In this document: positions 44,380 through 54,022 of the stretch, piece after piece
Layout of the letters: every line of letters starts with the position of its first letter
How positions within the stretch are numbered: the first letter of the stretch is position 1
NCBI RefSeq assembly: GCF_002886185.1
Contig: NZ_KZ614146.1
Location: 1,658,930 to 1,722,929, forward strand
DNA length: 64,000 nucleotides
Reading direction: 5' to 3'
Origin: Salipaludibacillus neizhouensis
GTDB taxonomy: Bacteria; Bacillota; Bacilli; Bacillales; Salisediminibacteriaceae
Made by a program: the position numbers and the translations under genes
The notes under the pieces: model-generated
Seen by the model: only the letters and a program-made list of their open reading frames with translations
What the model was told of the DNA's origin: nothing
Databases searched by the model: none

Positions 44380-45360
44380 ATGACATTACGTATTGGAATG
44401 GTTGGCACTGGCTCATTTAGCAAAATGCATGCAACGATTTTATCTGAAATGAAAGATGTAATCGTTCCATCTTTTTGTGGATCCAGTAAAGAAAAGGCAG
44501 ATAAAATGGCTGCAAGTTTCGAAGGTGCAAAAGGATACGGCCTATTAACCGAAATGATAAAAACGGAACAGCTAGATGCTGTTTATGTTTGTGTACCTCC
44601 GATGGCACATGGAGAAATTGAACAGCAATTAATAGATCATAAAATTCCTTTTCTAATTGAAAAACCACTAGCTGCAGAGGAAGAGACACCTCTCTCAATT
44701 ATAAATCAGCTTAAAGAAACATCTTTGATCACCTCAGTCGGTTATCATTTTCGTTATAAAGGCTCAGTCCAAAAATTAAAAGAAAGCTTAACAGATTCGC
44801 AAATTGGTATAGTCTCTGGTCAATGGATGGGTGATATGCCACAAGTTCATTGGTGGAGAAAACAAGAGGGTTCAGGTGGACAGTTCATTGAACAAACGAC
44901 TCACATTGTTGATTTACTCCGTTACATAGCCGGAGAAATTGAAGAGGTATATGCATCTTACGGAAATCTTGTGAATCACAAAAAATTTGATAACGTGACG
45001 GTAGCTGATGTAGGTACGGTCAGTTTAAAGTTAAAAAGTGGCGTTGTAGCTACGTTATCGAATACGTGTATATTGCCACCAGGCATGTCTCAAGTTGGCA
45101 TGAGTTTTTATACAGATAAATCAATATTCACTTGGGAACCAGATAAACTTGAAATTACACAAGCCATTGGTCTAAAACAGGAAGAATGGCAAGAAGATAA
45201 CGCTTATAGAAAAGAAACCGAAGCATTTCTGCATGCAGTCAGAACTGGCGACACTTCCCGCATTCTTTCCGACTACGCAGATGCATACTTGACCCACCAA
45301 ATTACTTGCGCTGCCTTGGAATCTGCACGTAAAGGCGTGCCCATTAAAATTAACTCGTAA
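44380..45360 (+). CDS. Gfo/Idh/MocA-family oxidoreductase
   Basis: A 326-residue NAD(P)-dependent dehydrogenase: Rossmann start IGMVGTGSFSKMHA, then AVYVCVPPMAHGE and the conserved EKPLA of the family. The C-terminal domain has GGQFIEQTTHIVDLLRYIAGEIEEV (here in two pieces of fewer residues: GGQFIEQTTHIVDLL and RYIAGEIEEV), with His for catalysis. Sugar or inositol derivatives are usual substrates; the real one is unknown. GGGAGG precedes the ATG. Monocistronic. Confidence 0.88.
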   Translation: MTLRIGMVGTGSFSKMHATILSEMKDVIVPSFCGSSKEKADKMAASFEGAKGYGLLTEMIKTEQLDAVYVCVPPMAHGEIEQQLIDHKIPFLIEKPLAAEEETPLSIINQLKETSLITSVGYHFRYKGSVQKLKESLTDSQIGIVSGQWMGDMPQVHWWRKQEGSGGQFIEQTTHIVDLLRYIAGEIEEVYASYGNLVNHKKFDNVTVADVGTVSLKLKSGVVATLSNTCILPPGMSQVGMSFYTDKSIFTWEPDKLEITQAIGLKQEEWQEDNAYRKETEAFLHAVRTGDTSRILSDYADAYLTHQITCAALESARKGVPIKINS

Positions 45361-45381
45361 TAACGCAGGAATCCATTGGAA

Positions 45382-46425
45382 CTAATAATTATTTTCATCG
45401 TCTTGCTTTATCTGTAAATAGTTTTTATCCTTCATAAATAATCGCCAAAAGACAACGAAGGCTGGAACTAATACAGCAAATCCACCTGCATAGCCATATA
45501 ATAACCATTTGAACATGGTCGGATCGGTAAAAGCATCAAATATTGTTAGATCTGGGTAAAGAATATAAGGCATGTGAGAAAGTCCATAGGCAAAACTAGC
45601 TAAGCCAAATTGCAAAATGATAAACACTACACCAATCCTGGGTCGCCCAGGATTGGCTTTTTTTGATGGCCACCAAAGCGCACTATAACCTATTGATGCA
45701 GCGACTAAAGACAAGGCGAATAAATACCAAATATCAATCATTGTATCAACCATCCACGGGGCCTCAGGGATTAATGTCCACAAGGCAGTAACTGCAAAAA
45801 ACAACGTAATGGGACCTAATATTATCGCATTTCTTCGGTATACAGCGTATGTTTGTTCAGAACCGGACTCACGAGCGTAATCACTTAGAAGCAGCGCTGC
45901 TAAAAAAAGCTCCGTTGCCAAGCCAAAACCTACATGAGTATACAAAGTCGGACTTGAAAGGACTTGATCAAATAAAATATACTGTTGCTCACCAGTACCA
46001 CCGATGAAACCACCGATAGAAATTGGTAATATTGCCACCATTAGTGCAGGGATTAAAAGCCCGGTTAAACCGGAAATAACTACAAGTGGTTTCGTATATC
46101 TTTGCACAGTAAAAGAAAAAACCATAAAGGCACTCCGAATGATTAATAACATTAAGACAAAACTGACCGGAAGAATCATTAACGTTCCCATATAGTAAGC
46201 TGCACCAGGGAAAAAACCAACAATGGCAATAACAAATAAAACGAGAAATACATTTGTAACTTCCCATGAAGGAGACAAGTACCGATTTGCAAGGATGGAT
46301 GCCTGCGTTTCTTTGTTTGAATAATACATCGCCCAAAAACCTGCGCCAAAATCAATAGAGCCTGCTATTGCGTAGATAAATAAGAACGCCCAAATAATCG
46401 AAATTGCTACATACGTTTCAGTCAT
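45382..46425 (-). CDS. cydB: cytochrome bd oxidase subunit II
   Basis: A 347-residue integral membrane protein with about eight to nine helices, partner of CydA in the bd-type quinol oxidase. Segments IWAFLFIYAIAGSIDFGAGF and SPSWEVTNVFLVLF are typical of CydB. It begins 15 bp after cydA with AGGTG overlapping the cydA stop. cydCD assembly genes are not adjacent. The start of the next gene is convergent (Gfo/Idh). Confidence 0.92.
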   Translation of the reverse strand: MTETYVAISIIWAFLFIYAIAGSIDFGAGFWAMYYSNKETQASILANRYLSPSWEVTNVFLVLFVIAIVGFFPGAAYYMGTLMILPVSFVLMLLIIRSAFMVFSFTVQRYTKPLVVISGLTGLLIPALMVAILPISIGGFIGGTGEQQYILFDQVLSSPTLYTHVGFGLATELFLAALLLSDYARESGSEQTYAVYRRNAIILGPITLFFAVTALWTLIPEAPWMVDTMIDIWYLFALSLVAASIGYSALWWPSKKANPGRPRIGVVFIILQFGLASFAYGLSHMPYILYPDLTIFDAFTDPTMFKWLLYGYAGGFAVLVPAFVVFWRLFMKDKNYLQIKQDDENNY

Positions 46426-46440
46426 AATTTAAATAAACAC

Positions 46441-47772
46441 CTACCCATTCATTACGGTTAAATCTTGCTGTACCGGATTCCGTGAAAAGTAAAATCGTAA
46501 AACTAAAGCTGTTAATACAAGTAGCATGATATAGAGTCCAATGAAAAGGAAAAATAACATTCCTACATTTCCTGATTGTGTAGCGGCGTCACTTGTTAGC
46601 TGAATTCCATATATGGTCCAAGGCTGTCTGCCAGTACAACTGAAAATCCAACCCATCTCAATTCCAAACATGGAAAGTGGACCTGTTGTAACTAATGCGA
46701 CCAATAACCAAGCAGGCAAATCTTTTTTTCTGAAAATAATAGCCCAAGCTAATGCAAAAACCGCAAGCCCAAGCAGAGTAAAGCCAATCCCTACCATAAG
46801 GTTAAAAAGCGTATGTACGAAAAGTGGGGGCCATTCATCTTGTGGAAAGTCATTCAAACCTTGAACAACGCCGTCGGTTGTCCCTGTTGCAAGCCAACTT
46901 AACATCCCTGGAATTTCGATTCCGCCCACAACCGTTTGAGCTTCAATATTCGGTGTCCCCATTATTGCTAACGGGGCATTGGCCTGCGTTTCAAAAAGAC
47001 CTTCCGCCGCAGCAAGTTTTAACGGCATTTCTTCATGCAACATACCAGCTGTAGCATGTCCATTCGACGCCGTATAAATGCTTGCAAGTAAAGCAATAAC
47101 CAGTGTTAACATTAACCCCTTTTTATGATAAGCACGTTCTTGCTCGGAGCTGGTTTTGCGCAGTAACCGATAAGCAGCAATAGAGACAAGTACAAATGCA
47201 CCTGTCATATAGGCAGTTGCTAAAACATGTTTAGACGTATAAGGCATACTTGGATTTAATACTGCTGCCCATGGATCCACATCCGTGACAATACCATCCG
47301 TTACTTCGAACCCGCGAGGTGTATTCATCCAAGAATGGGCAATATTTATTAACCAAGCAGAAGAAGACGCACCAAAAGCAACGAAGGTCACACTCACTAT
47401 CCTCATCATATGAGATAAGCGGTCTGCAGCATATACATAAATGGACATAAATACAGCTTCAAGGAAAAAAGCAAAAATCTCTATCTGAAATGGCACAGCA
47501 ATAACTTTTCCGACAATCTCCATAAAACCGGGCCATAACAACGAAAGCATCACCCCTACAATTGTCCCTGAAGGTATTGCAACTCCTAAAAGAATGGCGA
47601 ATCCTTTTGTCCACCTTTTTGCCATAAGTCCATAATCACTGTCTTTCTTAAACCAATGCATGAGCTCTGCAAACAAAATCATTAACGTTACTCCAACACC
47701 TAACGTTGCAAAAATGATATGAAATGCCATTGAAGTACCAAATAACATACGGGAAAGTATTACTGAGTCCAT
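46441..47772 (-). CDS. cydA: cytochrome bd oxidase subunit I
   Basis: A 443-residue CydA, the haem-bearing, quinol-oxidising subunit. Features: early His in SMAFHIIFA (haem b595 ligand position), GRQPW motif (CTGRQPWTIYG), conserved NIAHSWMNTPRGF and the short Q-loop of Bacillus-type enzymes. It gives high-affinity respiration at low oxygen or under NO stress, fitting the presence of hmp in the window. GGAGATG precedes the ATG at 47772. Bacillus cydA genes are usually controlled by Rex, ResD and CcpA; I could not confirm sites. Confidence 0.94.
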   Translation of the reverse strand: MDSVILSRMLFGTSMAFHIIFATLGVGVTLMILFAELMHWFKKDSDYGLMAKRWTKGFAILLGVAIPSGTIVGVMLSLLWPGFMEIVGKVIAVPFQIEIFAFFLEAVFMSIYVYAADRLSHMMRIVSVTFVAFGASSSAWLINIAHSWMNTPRGFEVTDGIVTDVDPWAAVLNPSMPYTSKHVLATAYMTGAFVLVSIAAYRLLRKTSSEQERAYHKKGLMLTLVIALLASIYTASNGHATAGMLHEEMPLKLAAAEGLFETQANAPLAIMGTPNIEAQTVVGGIEIPGMLSWLATGTTDGVVQGLNDFPQDEWPPLFVHTLFNLMVGIGFTLLGLAVFALAWAIIFRKKDLPAWLLVALVTTGPLSMFGIEMGWIFSCTGRQPWTIYGIQLTSDAATQSGNVGMLFFLFIGLYIMLLVLTALVLRFYFSRNPVQQDLTVMNG

Positions 47773-48212
47773 GTAACCACATCTCCATTCACCAGTTGTC
47801 TCTAGTAGAATGCTTCTTTTAGATAATAATATTCATTAATTTACCAATGGAGGTATTTTTGGGTGATTTTTAGGAGTTTAAATATTTCCCGTTAAAGAGA
47901 ATTACTTCATAAATATATCTTTCAATAGGTTGTACTATATGAGGTAAACTATTAGTCTATTCTATCAATTATTGATTTATGCCTAATTCCGCAAAAAATA
48001 TTACTATATTATAAAAACAAATTGTGATCATTTTTTAGGTGAAAAGAACGATAAAAAGAGAATTAAGTCGATTAAAAAAGAAAGAGTGAATCCATATATC
48101 AAAGTGATTACAGTTATATTTCAATTTACTTAAACTCTTTCATTCGGTCTTCTCTTTTCCTGCTTTTTAATATACTGTAATAGTAGATAGAAATTAAAAG
48201 GAGGCAACAACA
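47773..48212. other. AT-rich divergent region between cydA and the 3D-domain gene
   Basis: A 440-bp gap holding two divergent promoters. I see a single TTGTGA half-site (about 48024) but no complete Rex palindrome, no hairpin terminator and no small gene. The plus-strand gene is preceded by AAGGAGG at its end. Confidence 0.4.
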
Positions 48213-49346
48213 TTGAGAAATTTAATAATAGGATATAAAAAGAGTCATTTCATAGGTATTATATTGTTTGTGTTTGCAACCTTTTTCTTTATGAGCCCGG
48301 TATTAGGTGAAGCTAACGAGGAAGCTGAGTTTGGAGATCAGCTTTTAATAGAAGGAAAGAACAATGACCACGTTTCAGAGCTACAGGAACTTTTGAATGA
48401 GCGAGGATACATAAGTAATAGTGTATCAGAAGGCTTGTATGACAGCGCTACACGAGAAGCGGTAATAGATTTTCAAGAAACTGCAGGAATATATGTAGAT
48501 GGAATGGCTGGAACTCAAACCATTGGAGCACTTAGTATTCTGGAGAAGGGGGATGAGGGCAAAGCGGTATTAGCTCTTCAGCACTCCTTAAACAGCCTCG
48601 GATATTATAACGCTAAACTAGATGGTGTTTTTGGTCCAGTCACTCATGAAGCTGTAACCGGTTTTCAAAAATCAGAAGGATTAGTTGTTGACGGCTTAGC
48701 TGGCCCTAAAACATATGGGGCACTGCACAAGGCCATTAATATCCAGGGAAATTCAAGTTCAACCAGCGTAAAAGGAACCGAAACAACTGAAACTGCTGTC
48801 GCCGACACAAGTGAATCTTCTACTAGTGACGAAGCAAGCGAGCAAGAGACGAAAACCGAACCTGACGAATCTTCCAGTGAAGGAGAAAAAGCACCGGAAC
48901 CTTCTAGTAGTGAAGATGCAAGCGAGCAAGAGACAAATACCGAACCTGAGGAATCGTCCAGCGAAGAAGAAAAAGCACCGGAACCTTCTAGTAATGAAAA
49001 TACAAATTCTAAAACTGAAGAATCAACGGAAACAAGTCGTTCCAATCAGAGTGGCGGTAGAACAATGACAGTGGAAGCCACTGCTTATACAGCGTATTGT
49101 AATGGTTGTTCGGGAACTACTGCTACAGGCATAGATTTAAGAAATAATCCAGGAAAAAAAGTTATCGCAGTCGACCCAAGTGTTATCCCATTAGGTTCAA
49201 CAGTTGAAGTGGAAGGATATGGAACAGCCATTGCAGGAGATACAGGTGGGGCAATTAAAGGTAATAAAATTGACCTGTTCATGCCAAATCGAGAAGATGC
49301 GTTAAATTTCGGGAGACGAAGTTTACAGATCACCGTGTTAGAATAA
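48213..49346 (+). CDS. secreted peptidoglycan-binding 3D-domain protein (lytic transglycosylase-like)
   Basis: A 377-residue exported protein: signal peptide (about 1-32), two PG_binding_1 domains (about 42-100 and 105-170; HVSELQELLNERGYI, VLALQHSLNSLGYY), a Ser/Glu-rich linker with a 28-residue tandem repeat, and a C-terminal 3D domain (about 288-377) with three conserved Asp (AVDPSV, AGDTGG, KIDLFM). The 3D barrel resembles YocH/YuiC and MltA-type muramidases, so wall turnover is likely. TTG start behind AAGGAGG. Confidence 0.9.
   Translation: MRNLIIGYKKSHFIGIILFVFATFFFMSPVLGEANEEAEFGDQLLIEGKNNDHVSELQELLNERGYISNSVSEGLYDSATREAVIDFQETAGIYVDGMAGTQTIGALSILEKGDEGKAVLALQHSLNSLGYYNAKLDGVFGPVTHEAVTGFQKSEGLVVDGLAGPKTYGALHKAINIQGNSSSTSVKGTETTETAVADTSESSTSDEASEQETKTEPDESSSEGEKAPEPSSSEDASEQETNTEPEESSSEEEKAPEPSSNENTNSKTEESTETSRSNQSGGRTMTVEATAYTAYCNGCSGTTATGIDLRNNPGKKVIAVDPSVIPLGSTVEVEGYGTAIAGDTGGAIKGNKIDLFMPNREDALNFGRRSLQITVLE
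48834..49001 (+). repeat. 84-bp tandem repeat in the linker
   Basis: Two in-frame 84-bp copies (28 residues each, beginning ASEQET and containing EKAPEPSS) lie back to back with few differences. They form the Ser/Glu-rich hinge between wall-binding and catalytic domains. Copy number could vary between strains. Confidence 0.85.
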
Positions 49347-49364
49347 TTTTATAGTCTTATTCTG

Positions 49365-49395
49365 AAAAAGAGCCGAAAAATTGGGCTCTTTTTTT
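49365..49395 (+). terminator. terminator of the 3D-domain gene
   Basis: AAAAAGAGCC / GGGCTCTTTTT stem followed by T-run. Confidence 0.9.
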
Positions 49396-49492
49396 CATTT
49401 AGATTCCCTAAATATAAATCAATGTCACAGGCCAACCTGATCATTGCATAACTTACCACAGCATCGATTATCTTAGCCAAAGGAGGAAATAA

Positions 49493-50101
49493 ATGATGTA
49501 CCAATCCTATTACAATAGTAGTTATGAAGCATCAACTGCTTCCCTTTATTCATTTAATCGTCAACAGCGGGTGAGAGGAGAAGCAACTTGGACTGAGGGG
49601 GGAGAAGTAACGAAGTGTGGTATTCCATGGTCACACAGTCAATATATGACAGTTGCTGTAGCGGCAAATACACCATACAGGTGTGGGGAAACACTTATTG
49701 TCAAAAATTTGTCTGAACCCGAACAAGAAATAGCGGTGACAGTAGTCGATCAAATTGGTGAATCTGGTCAAGGGAATATTACATTGCATCGTAAAGCTTT
49801 TGAAGCCTTAGGAGCTGACGTGGAGGAGGGTATCATTCCTGTCGAAATTCTTCCATCTAACGATACCAACCAGGAGTCAAGAGCTACTTATCTGTTAAAT
49901 GTCATTCAATCCGCCTACCCAAGGTTCAATATAGTTAGCTATCAGTCTATAGATAACGAAGAGATCTTCCGGGATGAAGTGAAGGAAATATACGAATATT
50001 CTTTACTATCCCCTTCTTCGGAACAAGTTTTAGTGCGAACGAACCTAATCTTCAATCCATTCACCAATAAAATGATTTCAATTGATATAAAAGGATTGTA
50101 A
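49493..50101 (+). CDS. double-psi beta-barrel (RlpA/expansin-like) protein with DUF3889-type tail
   Basis: A 202-residue protein. Residues about 28-120 form an RlpA/expansin-like barrel (GEATWTEGGEVTKCG, TVAVAANTPYRCGETL, VTVVDQIGE). The rest (about 130-202; LNVIQSAYPRFNIVSYQSI) fits the DUF3889 family. No classical signal peptide is seen in the N-terminal 25 residues, so secretion may use another route or the protein is spore-associated. GGAGGAAATAA precedes the ATG. Adjacent to another wall barrel protein. Confidence 0.75.
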   Translation: MMYQSYYNSSYEASTASLYSFNRQQRVRGEATWTEGGEVTKCGIPWSHSQYMTVAVAANTPYRCGETLIVKNLSEPEQEIAVTVVDQIGESGQGNITLHRKAFEALGADVEEGIIPVEILPSNDTNQESRATYLLNVIQSAYPRFNIVSYQSIDNEEIFRDEVKEIYEYSLLSPSSEQVLVRTNLIFNPFTNKMISIDIKGL

Positions 50102-50143
50102 ATGTAAGCTAATCTCTTTGATTTTCTTTTTTTTAACGAATAA

Positions 50144-50242
50144 CTCGAAGTAGCGAATGCGGCGTCTCTTGTGGGAAATCAACGACTGAATACCCCGCGG
50201 CAAGCGTCCGCCCAAAGCGAAATCGATCCCTCTGTTCGAAAG
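50144..50242. repeat. degenerate Bacillus intergenic repeat, copy 2
   Basis: CTCGAAGTAGCGAATGCGGC at the left and CCTCTGTTCGAAAG at the right match the borders at 28163-28263. The interior is GC-richer than its surroundings (CCCCGCGGCAAGCGTCCGCC). It is non-coding and matches the general look of repeats common in Bacillaceae intergenic regions. Confidence 0.65.
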
Positions 50243-50393
50243 CATAAAAACAACTAGTGTTTATGCAGTGTTTTTATAATATAACAGGCAGTCTTTTTGA
50301 CTTAAAAATTTTCCTTTTGTATGATTAATAATCATACTACAAACACTATCCTTCATTTAGGATAATGAATCGGAACTTGGAGGGATCGATCAA

Positions 50394-51113
50394 ATGAGCC
50401 AATCATTAAAAGGAAAAACAGCACTCATTACCGGAGCAGGTAAAGGGATTGGTAAAGCAACGGCAATTGCTCTAGCAAATGAAGGTGTAAATGTTGGACT
50501 GTTTGCACGAACAGAGGAAGATTTGAAGAACGTAGCTTTGGAAATAAAAAAAACCGGTGTAAAAGTTGCCTATGCAACAGTTGATGTTTCATCATTAGAA
50601 AAAGTGGAGGCAGCTGTAGATCATGTGACAGACGAGCTAGGTCCCTTCGATATTTTAATTAACAATGCTGGTACTGCAAAGTTTGGTGGTTTTCTAGATT
50701 TAACTCCAGAAGAGTGGAAAAATATCATTGATGTTAACTTAATGGGAGTTTACTATGTGACTCGAGCGGTACTTCCTCAGCTTATCGAAAAAAATGGCGG
50801 AGATATTATAAACATTTCTTCTACAGCTGGTCAAAAAGGAGCACCAGTTACGAGTGCCTACAGTGCTTCTAAGTTCGGGCTTCTCGGTTTAACTGAGTCC
50901 CTCGCAATGGAAGTTCGCAAGAAAAATATTCGCGTGTCTGCTCTCACACCTAGTACGGTAGCTACAGATCTTGCGATGAGAGAAAACTTAACTGATGGCA
51001 ACCCTGAAAAAGTTATGCAGCCCGAAGATTTAGCAGAATACATCATCTCCCAACTAAAACTTCACCCTCGTGTTTTCGTGAAATCAGCAGGACTATGGTC
51101 TACGAATCCTTAA
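50394..51113 (+). CDS. short-chain dehydrogenase, 3-ketoacyl reductase-like
   Basis: A 239-residue classical SDR: cofactor motif [14 protein letters not shown], and catalytic Ser/Tyr/Lys in [21 protein letters not shown] (cited in parts: ISSTAG and SAYSASK). Close to Bacillus FabG-like 3-oxoacyl reductases of YhdF/YxbG type, probably not the housekeeping FabG. It might reduce acetoacetyl-CoA for PHA, but phaRC is 28 kb away and nothing else supports it. GGAGGG precedes the ATG. Confidence 0.9.
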   Translation: MSQSLKGKTALITGAGKGIGKATAIALANEGVNVGLFARTEEDLKNVALEIKKTGVKVAYATVDVSSLEKVEAAVDHVTDELGPFDILINNAGTAKFGGFLDLTPEEWKNIIDVNLMGVYYVTRAVLPQLIEKNGGDIINISSTAGQKGAPVTSAYSASKFGLLGLTESLAMEVRKKNIRVSALTPSTVATDLAMRENLTDGNPEKVMQPEDLAEYIISQLKLHPRVFVKSAGLWSTNP

Positions 51114-51136
51114 ATTAATAAAGATATATTATAGAA

Positions 51137-51167
51137 AAGCTATTTAAGAAATCCTCTTAAATGGCTT
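51137..51167 (+). terminator. terminator of the SDR gene
   Basis: AAGCTATTTAAGA / TCTTAAATGGCTT stem with one wobble pair, followed by CTTTTCTTT. Confidence 0.8.
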
Positions 51168-51268
51168 CTTTTCTTTGATTTATATTTTAATGAGTTTACT
51201 TAATGTATGATCTCCAAGTCAGAGGCATATTTATAAATGTAACTACTAATAAAACTAATTTTGTGCAA

Positions 51269-51285
51269 TTTACAAAAAATTTACA
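51269..51285 (+). promoter_or_regulatory. candidate Pho box upstream of ppk
   Basis: TTTACA, five bases, TTTACA: two direct repeats 11 bp apart match the Bacillus PhoP-box unit TT(A/T/C)A(C/T)A. It is about 95 bp upstream of ppk. PhoP boxes usually have more repeats; I see only two. Confidence 0.45.
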
Positions 51286-51380
51286 CAAATATAATATTTA
51301 ATCAATTGTAAATAAAAACAAAGTCATATATTATCGAATTAAGGAAGAAATCGTGTTTATTTAATAGGGGGGCATTACAA

Positions 51381-53576
51381 TTGGATCAGAACCGAAAACT
51401 AAATGATCCAGTACTTTTTAACAATAGGGAAATAAGTTGGCTAGCTTTCAATCAACGAGTACTGGAAGAAGCCATGGATGAAAGAAATCTATTAATAGAA
51501 AGATTTAAATTTTTAGCTATTTTCAGTGCTAACTTAGATGAATTTTTTATGGTTCGCGTTGCAGGACTTACAGACCAAGTAAAAGTTGGTTTCAAAAAAC
51601 CAGACAATAAATCGGGATTAACCCCAAAACAACAGCTATCATCCATTGGCCAAAAAACGAAAGAACTAGTTGAAAAACAGTATTATACTTATAACGAAAA
51701 TCTTCTCCCTTATCTAAATGAGTTAGACATTGCCATCACCTCCGTTAATCAATTATCAGACTCTCAAAAAACTCAGATGGAAAAGTTTTTTGACGAAGAG
51801 ATTTTTCCCGTCCTAACTCCCAGAGCCATCGATAATTATCGACCTTTTCCTCAGTTTCTGAATAAGAGCTTAAACCTGGCGATTATCATTGACGATCACG
51901 ACGATTACGATTCTAATGAAGAACAATTCAAATTATTTAAAGGCAAAATGGCAATCGTACAAGTTCCGGGAGTGATCGATCGTTTAGTCGAAGTGCCTTC
52001 CTCTTCAACAAATAAGATATTTATACTACTAGAGGATCTCATTTCATTTTTTATTCATAAGTTGTTCAGTGGTTATAAGATCAAAAGTGTGACACCTTTT
52101 CGCATTACTAGAAACGCAGACTTAACAATTCATGAAGATGGGGCTGCCGACTTACTCAGCGTTATCGAGGAAGAATTAAAGAAACGTAAATGGGGAGCAG
52201 AAATTCGCTTAGAGATACAAGGACCTCATTATGATAAAAATCTTCTATTATATTTGCAGAAGAGATTAGAAATTCATAGAGGGGATACTTATATCGTAGA
52301 TGGCCCTTTGGATTTAACCTATTTATTTTCGTTTTATAAATGGATCGAAAATCATTACGAATCTTTAGTGGATAAACCTATGACTCCCCTGTTAAATCCT
52401 GAATTAGCTGGAGGAAAAGATATATTCACCGTTGCATTGAACCAAGATATTCTTTTGCATCATCCTTATAATTCTTTTGAACCGGTTAACGATTTTGTCT
52501 CAAGAGCTGCGACAGATCCTAGTGTTTTAGCAATAAAACAGACACTATATCGTGTCAGTAGAGACTCCACCATCATAAAATCGTTAAAACAAGCAGCTAT
52601 CAATGGCAAGCAAGTAACTGTCCTAGTTGAATTAAAAGCAAGATTTGATGAAGAAAACAACGTAAGTTGGGCGAAAGAACTAGAAAAAGAAGGCTGTCAT
52701 GTTATTTACGGAATGACCCACTTAAAAACCCATAGCAAGATTACCATGGTTGTCAGAAAGAAAAAGGGACGTATAGAAAGATTTGTTCATCTAGGGACCG
52801 GAAATTACAATGGTGCTACAGCAAAGCTTTACACTGACATTGGATTAATTACTACAAATGAAAAGATTGGTGTGGATGCTACTAATTTCTTTAATTATAT
52901 TAGTGGTTATTCAGAAAAACCAAAATATCACCATTTGTCAGTTGCACCATTTGATATTCGGGAAGAATTTATTAGATTAATAGATCAGGAAATGATGCAT
53001 CACAAGCTGCATAAAAATGGTCATATGATTTTAAAGATGAATTCATTAACGGATGATGTGTTAATAAAAAAATTCTATGAGGCATCTATTTTAGGCGTGA
53101 AAATTGAACTGATTATTAGAGGAATTTGTTGCTTAAGACCCGGAATTGAGGGGATAAGTGAAAATATTAAGGTAAGAAGTATCGTTGGAAGGTTCCTTGA
53201 ACATAGTAGAATTTTTTACTTTTTTCATAATGGAGAAGAAAGGCTTTATTGTTCTTCCGCGGATATGATGACTAGAAATATGGAAATGCGTATAGAAATC
53301 CTGTTTCCCGTCCTTGATAAAGTATTAAAACAAAAAGTAAAAGAATGGTTACTTTTATATTTGGCAGATAATGTGAAAGCTCGGGAGCAAGATGAAGAAG
53401 GTAATTATTATTATGTTAAGCCTGATGGCGATAGCTTGTTAATTAACAGCCAACTGGCAATCAAAGAAGCTATCGACAGGTCAGCTCCTAATACAAACAT
53501 ATCTAAATTAAATCCGGAACATTCTTTATTTATAAGATTTTTACTTAATCTAATGAAAAGTGCCAAGACTAAATAA
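51381..53576 (+). CDS. ppk: polyphosphate kinase 1
   Basis: A 731-residue PPK1 that makes polyphosphate from ATP. Domains: N-terminal helical (FNNREISWLAFNQRVLEEA), head, and two C-terminal phospholipase-D-like domains. The phosphorylated-His region is HLKTHSKITMVVRKK and the second catalytic His is in FYFFHNGEERLYCSSADMM (cited as FFHNGEE). VHLGTGNYNGATAKLYTDIG (as GTGNYN) binds nucleotide. The TTG start lies behind GGGGGG. Monocistronic; ppx is not adjacent. Confidence 0.95.
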   Translation: MDQNRKLNDPVLFNNREISWLAFNQRVLEEAMDERNLLIERFKFLAIFSANLDEFFMVRVAGLTDQVKVGFKKPDNKSGLTPKQQLSSIGQKTKELVEKQYYTYNENLLPYLNELDIAITSVNQLSDSQKTQMEKFFDEEIFPVLTPRAIDNYRPFPQFLNKSLNLAIIIDDHDDYDSNEEQFKLFKGKMAIVQVPGVIDRLVEVPSSSTNKIFILLEDLISFFIHKLFSGYKIKSVTPFRITRNADLTIHEDGAADLLSVIEEELKKRKWGAEIRLEIQGPHYDKNLLLYLQKRLEIHRGDTYIVDGPLDLTYLFSFYKWIENHYESLVDKPMTPLLNPELAGGKDIFTVALNQDILLHHPYNSFEPVNDFVSRAATDPSVLAIKQTLYRVSRDSTIIKSLKQAAINGKQVTVLVELKARFDEENNVSWAKELEKEGCHVIYGMTHLKTHSKITMVVRKKKGRIERFVHLGTGNYNGATAKLYTDIGLITTNEKIGVDATNFFNYISGYSEKPKYHHLSVAPFDIREEFIRLIDQEMMHHKLHKNGHMILKMNSLTDDVLIKKFYEASILGVKIELIIRGICCLRPGIEGISENIKVRSIVGRFLEHSRIFYFFHNGEERLYCSSADMMTRNMEMRIEILFPVLDKVLKQKVKEWLLLYLADNVKAREQDEEGNYYYVKPDGDSLLINSQLAIKEAIDRSAPNTNISKLNPEHSLFIRFLLNLMKSAKTK

Positions 53577-54022
53577 ACGTAATTACACCTTTAATTTGGG
53601 TATTAGTCTAACTATAAAGCAAACACTAGCATCTGAAAAATACCTTTCGGCAGCTAGTGTTTATTTGCGTTCTTGTTACGTTCGGTGAAGCTAGAAATAA
53701 TCAAGTTTACAATTGGGACTAATTCAGTGTTATGTATAGAAAAATTATGATAGTTTTTAGAGACAGGAATAAATACATTTAACAACTCATCACTTCACCT
53801 ACATGAAGTGAATTCTCAGGTTCATTTGTAAAAAGTATTTGACCGACTCAAATACATTTGTCATTTAAATCCTCATATCCAGTAACATACATAAATTCCC
53901 TAAAAAGCAATTAAAATACATTTTAAAAGAAGATTTAGAAAAAGCTTTATAAATCCACTAAAATTTTGTTTTAGGATTAGCCTTTTATCCATATAAATGT
54001 ACAAAGATTCGAGGTGATTTTA
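53577..54022. other. spacer between ppk and the sigma-54 activator
   Basis: The first part holds the ppk terminator (53621-53662). The remaining 360 bp are AT-rich, without ORFs or a recognisable sigma-54 promoter. The activator's own promoter is presumably here. Confidence 0.4.
53621..53662 (+). terminator. terminator of ppk
   Basis: AAACACTAGC / GCTAGTGTTT 10-bp stem with a 22-nt loop, then ATTTG. The U-tract is short. Confidence 0.65.

Noticed and set aside
48024-48045. TTGTGATCATTTTTTAGGTGAA as a Rex operator for cydA
   Set aside because: Only one half (TTGTGA) fits; the other arm lacks TCACAA and it is about 250 bp from the cydA start.
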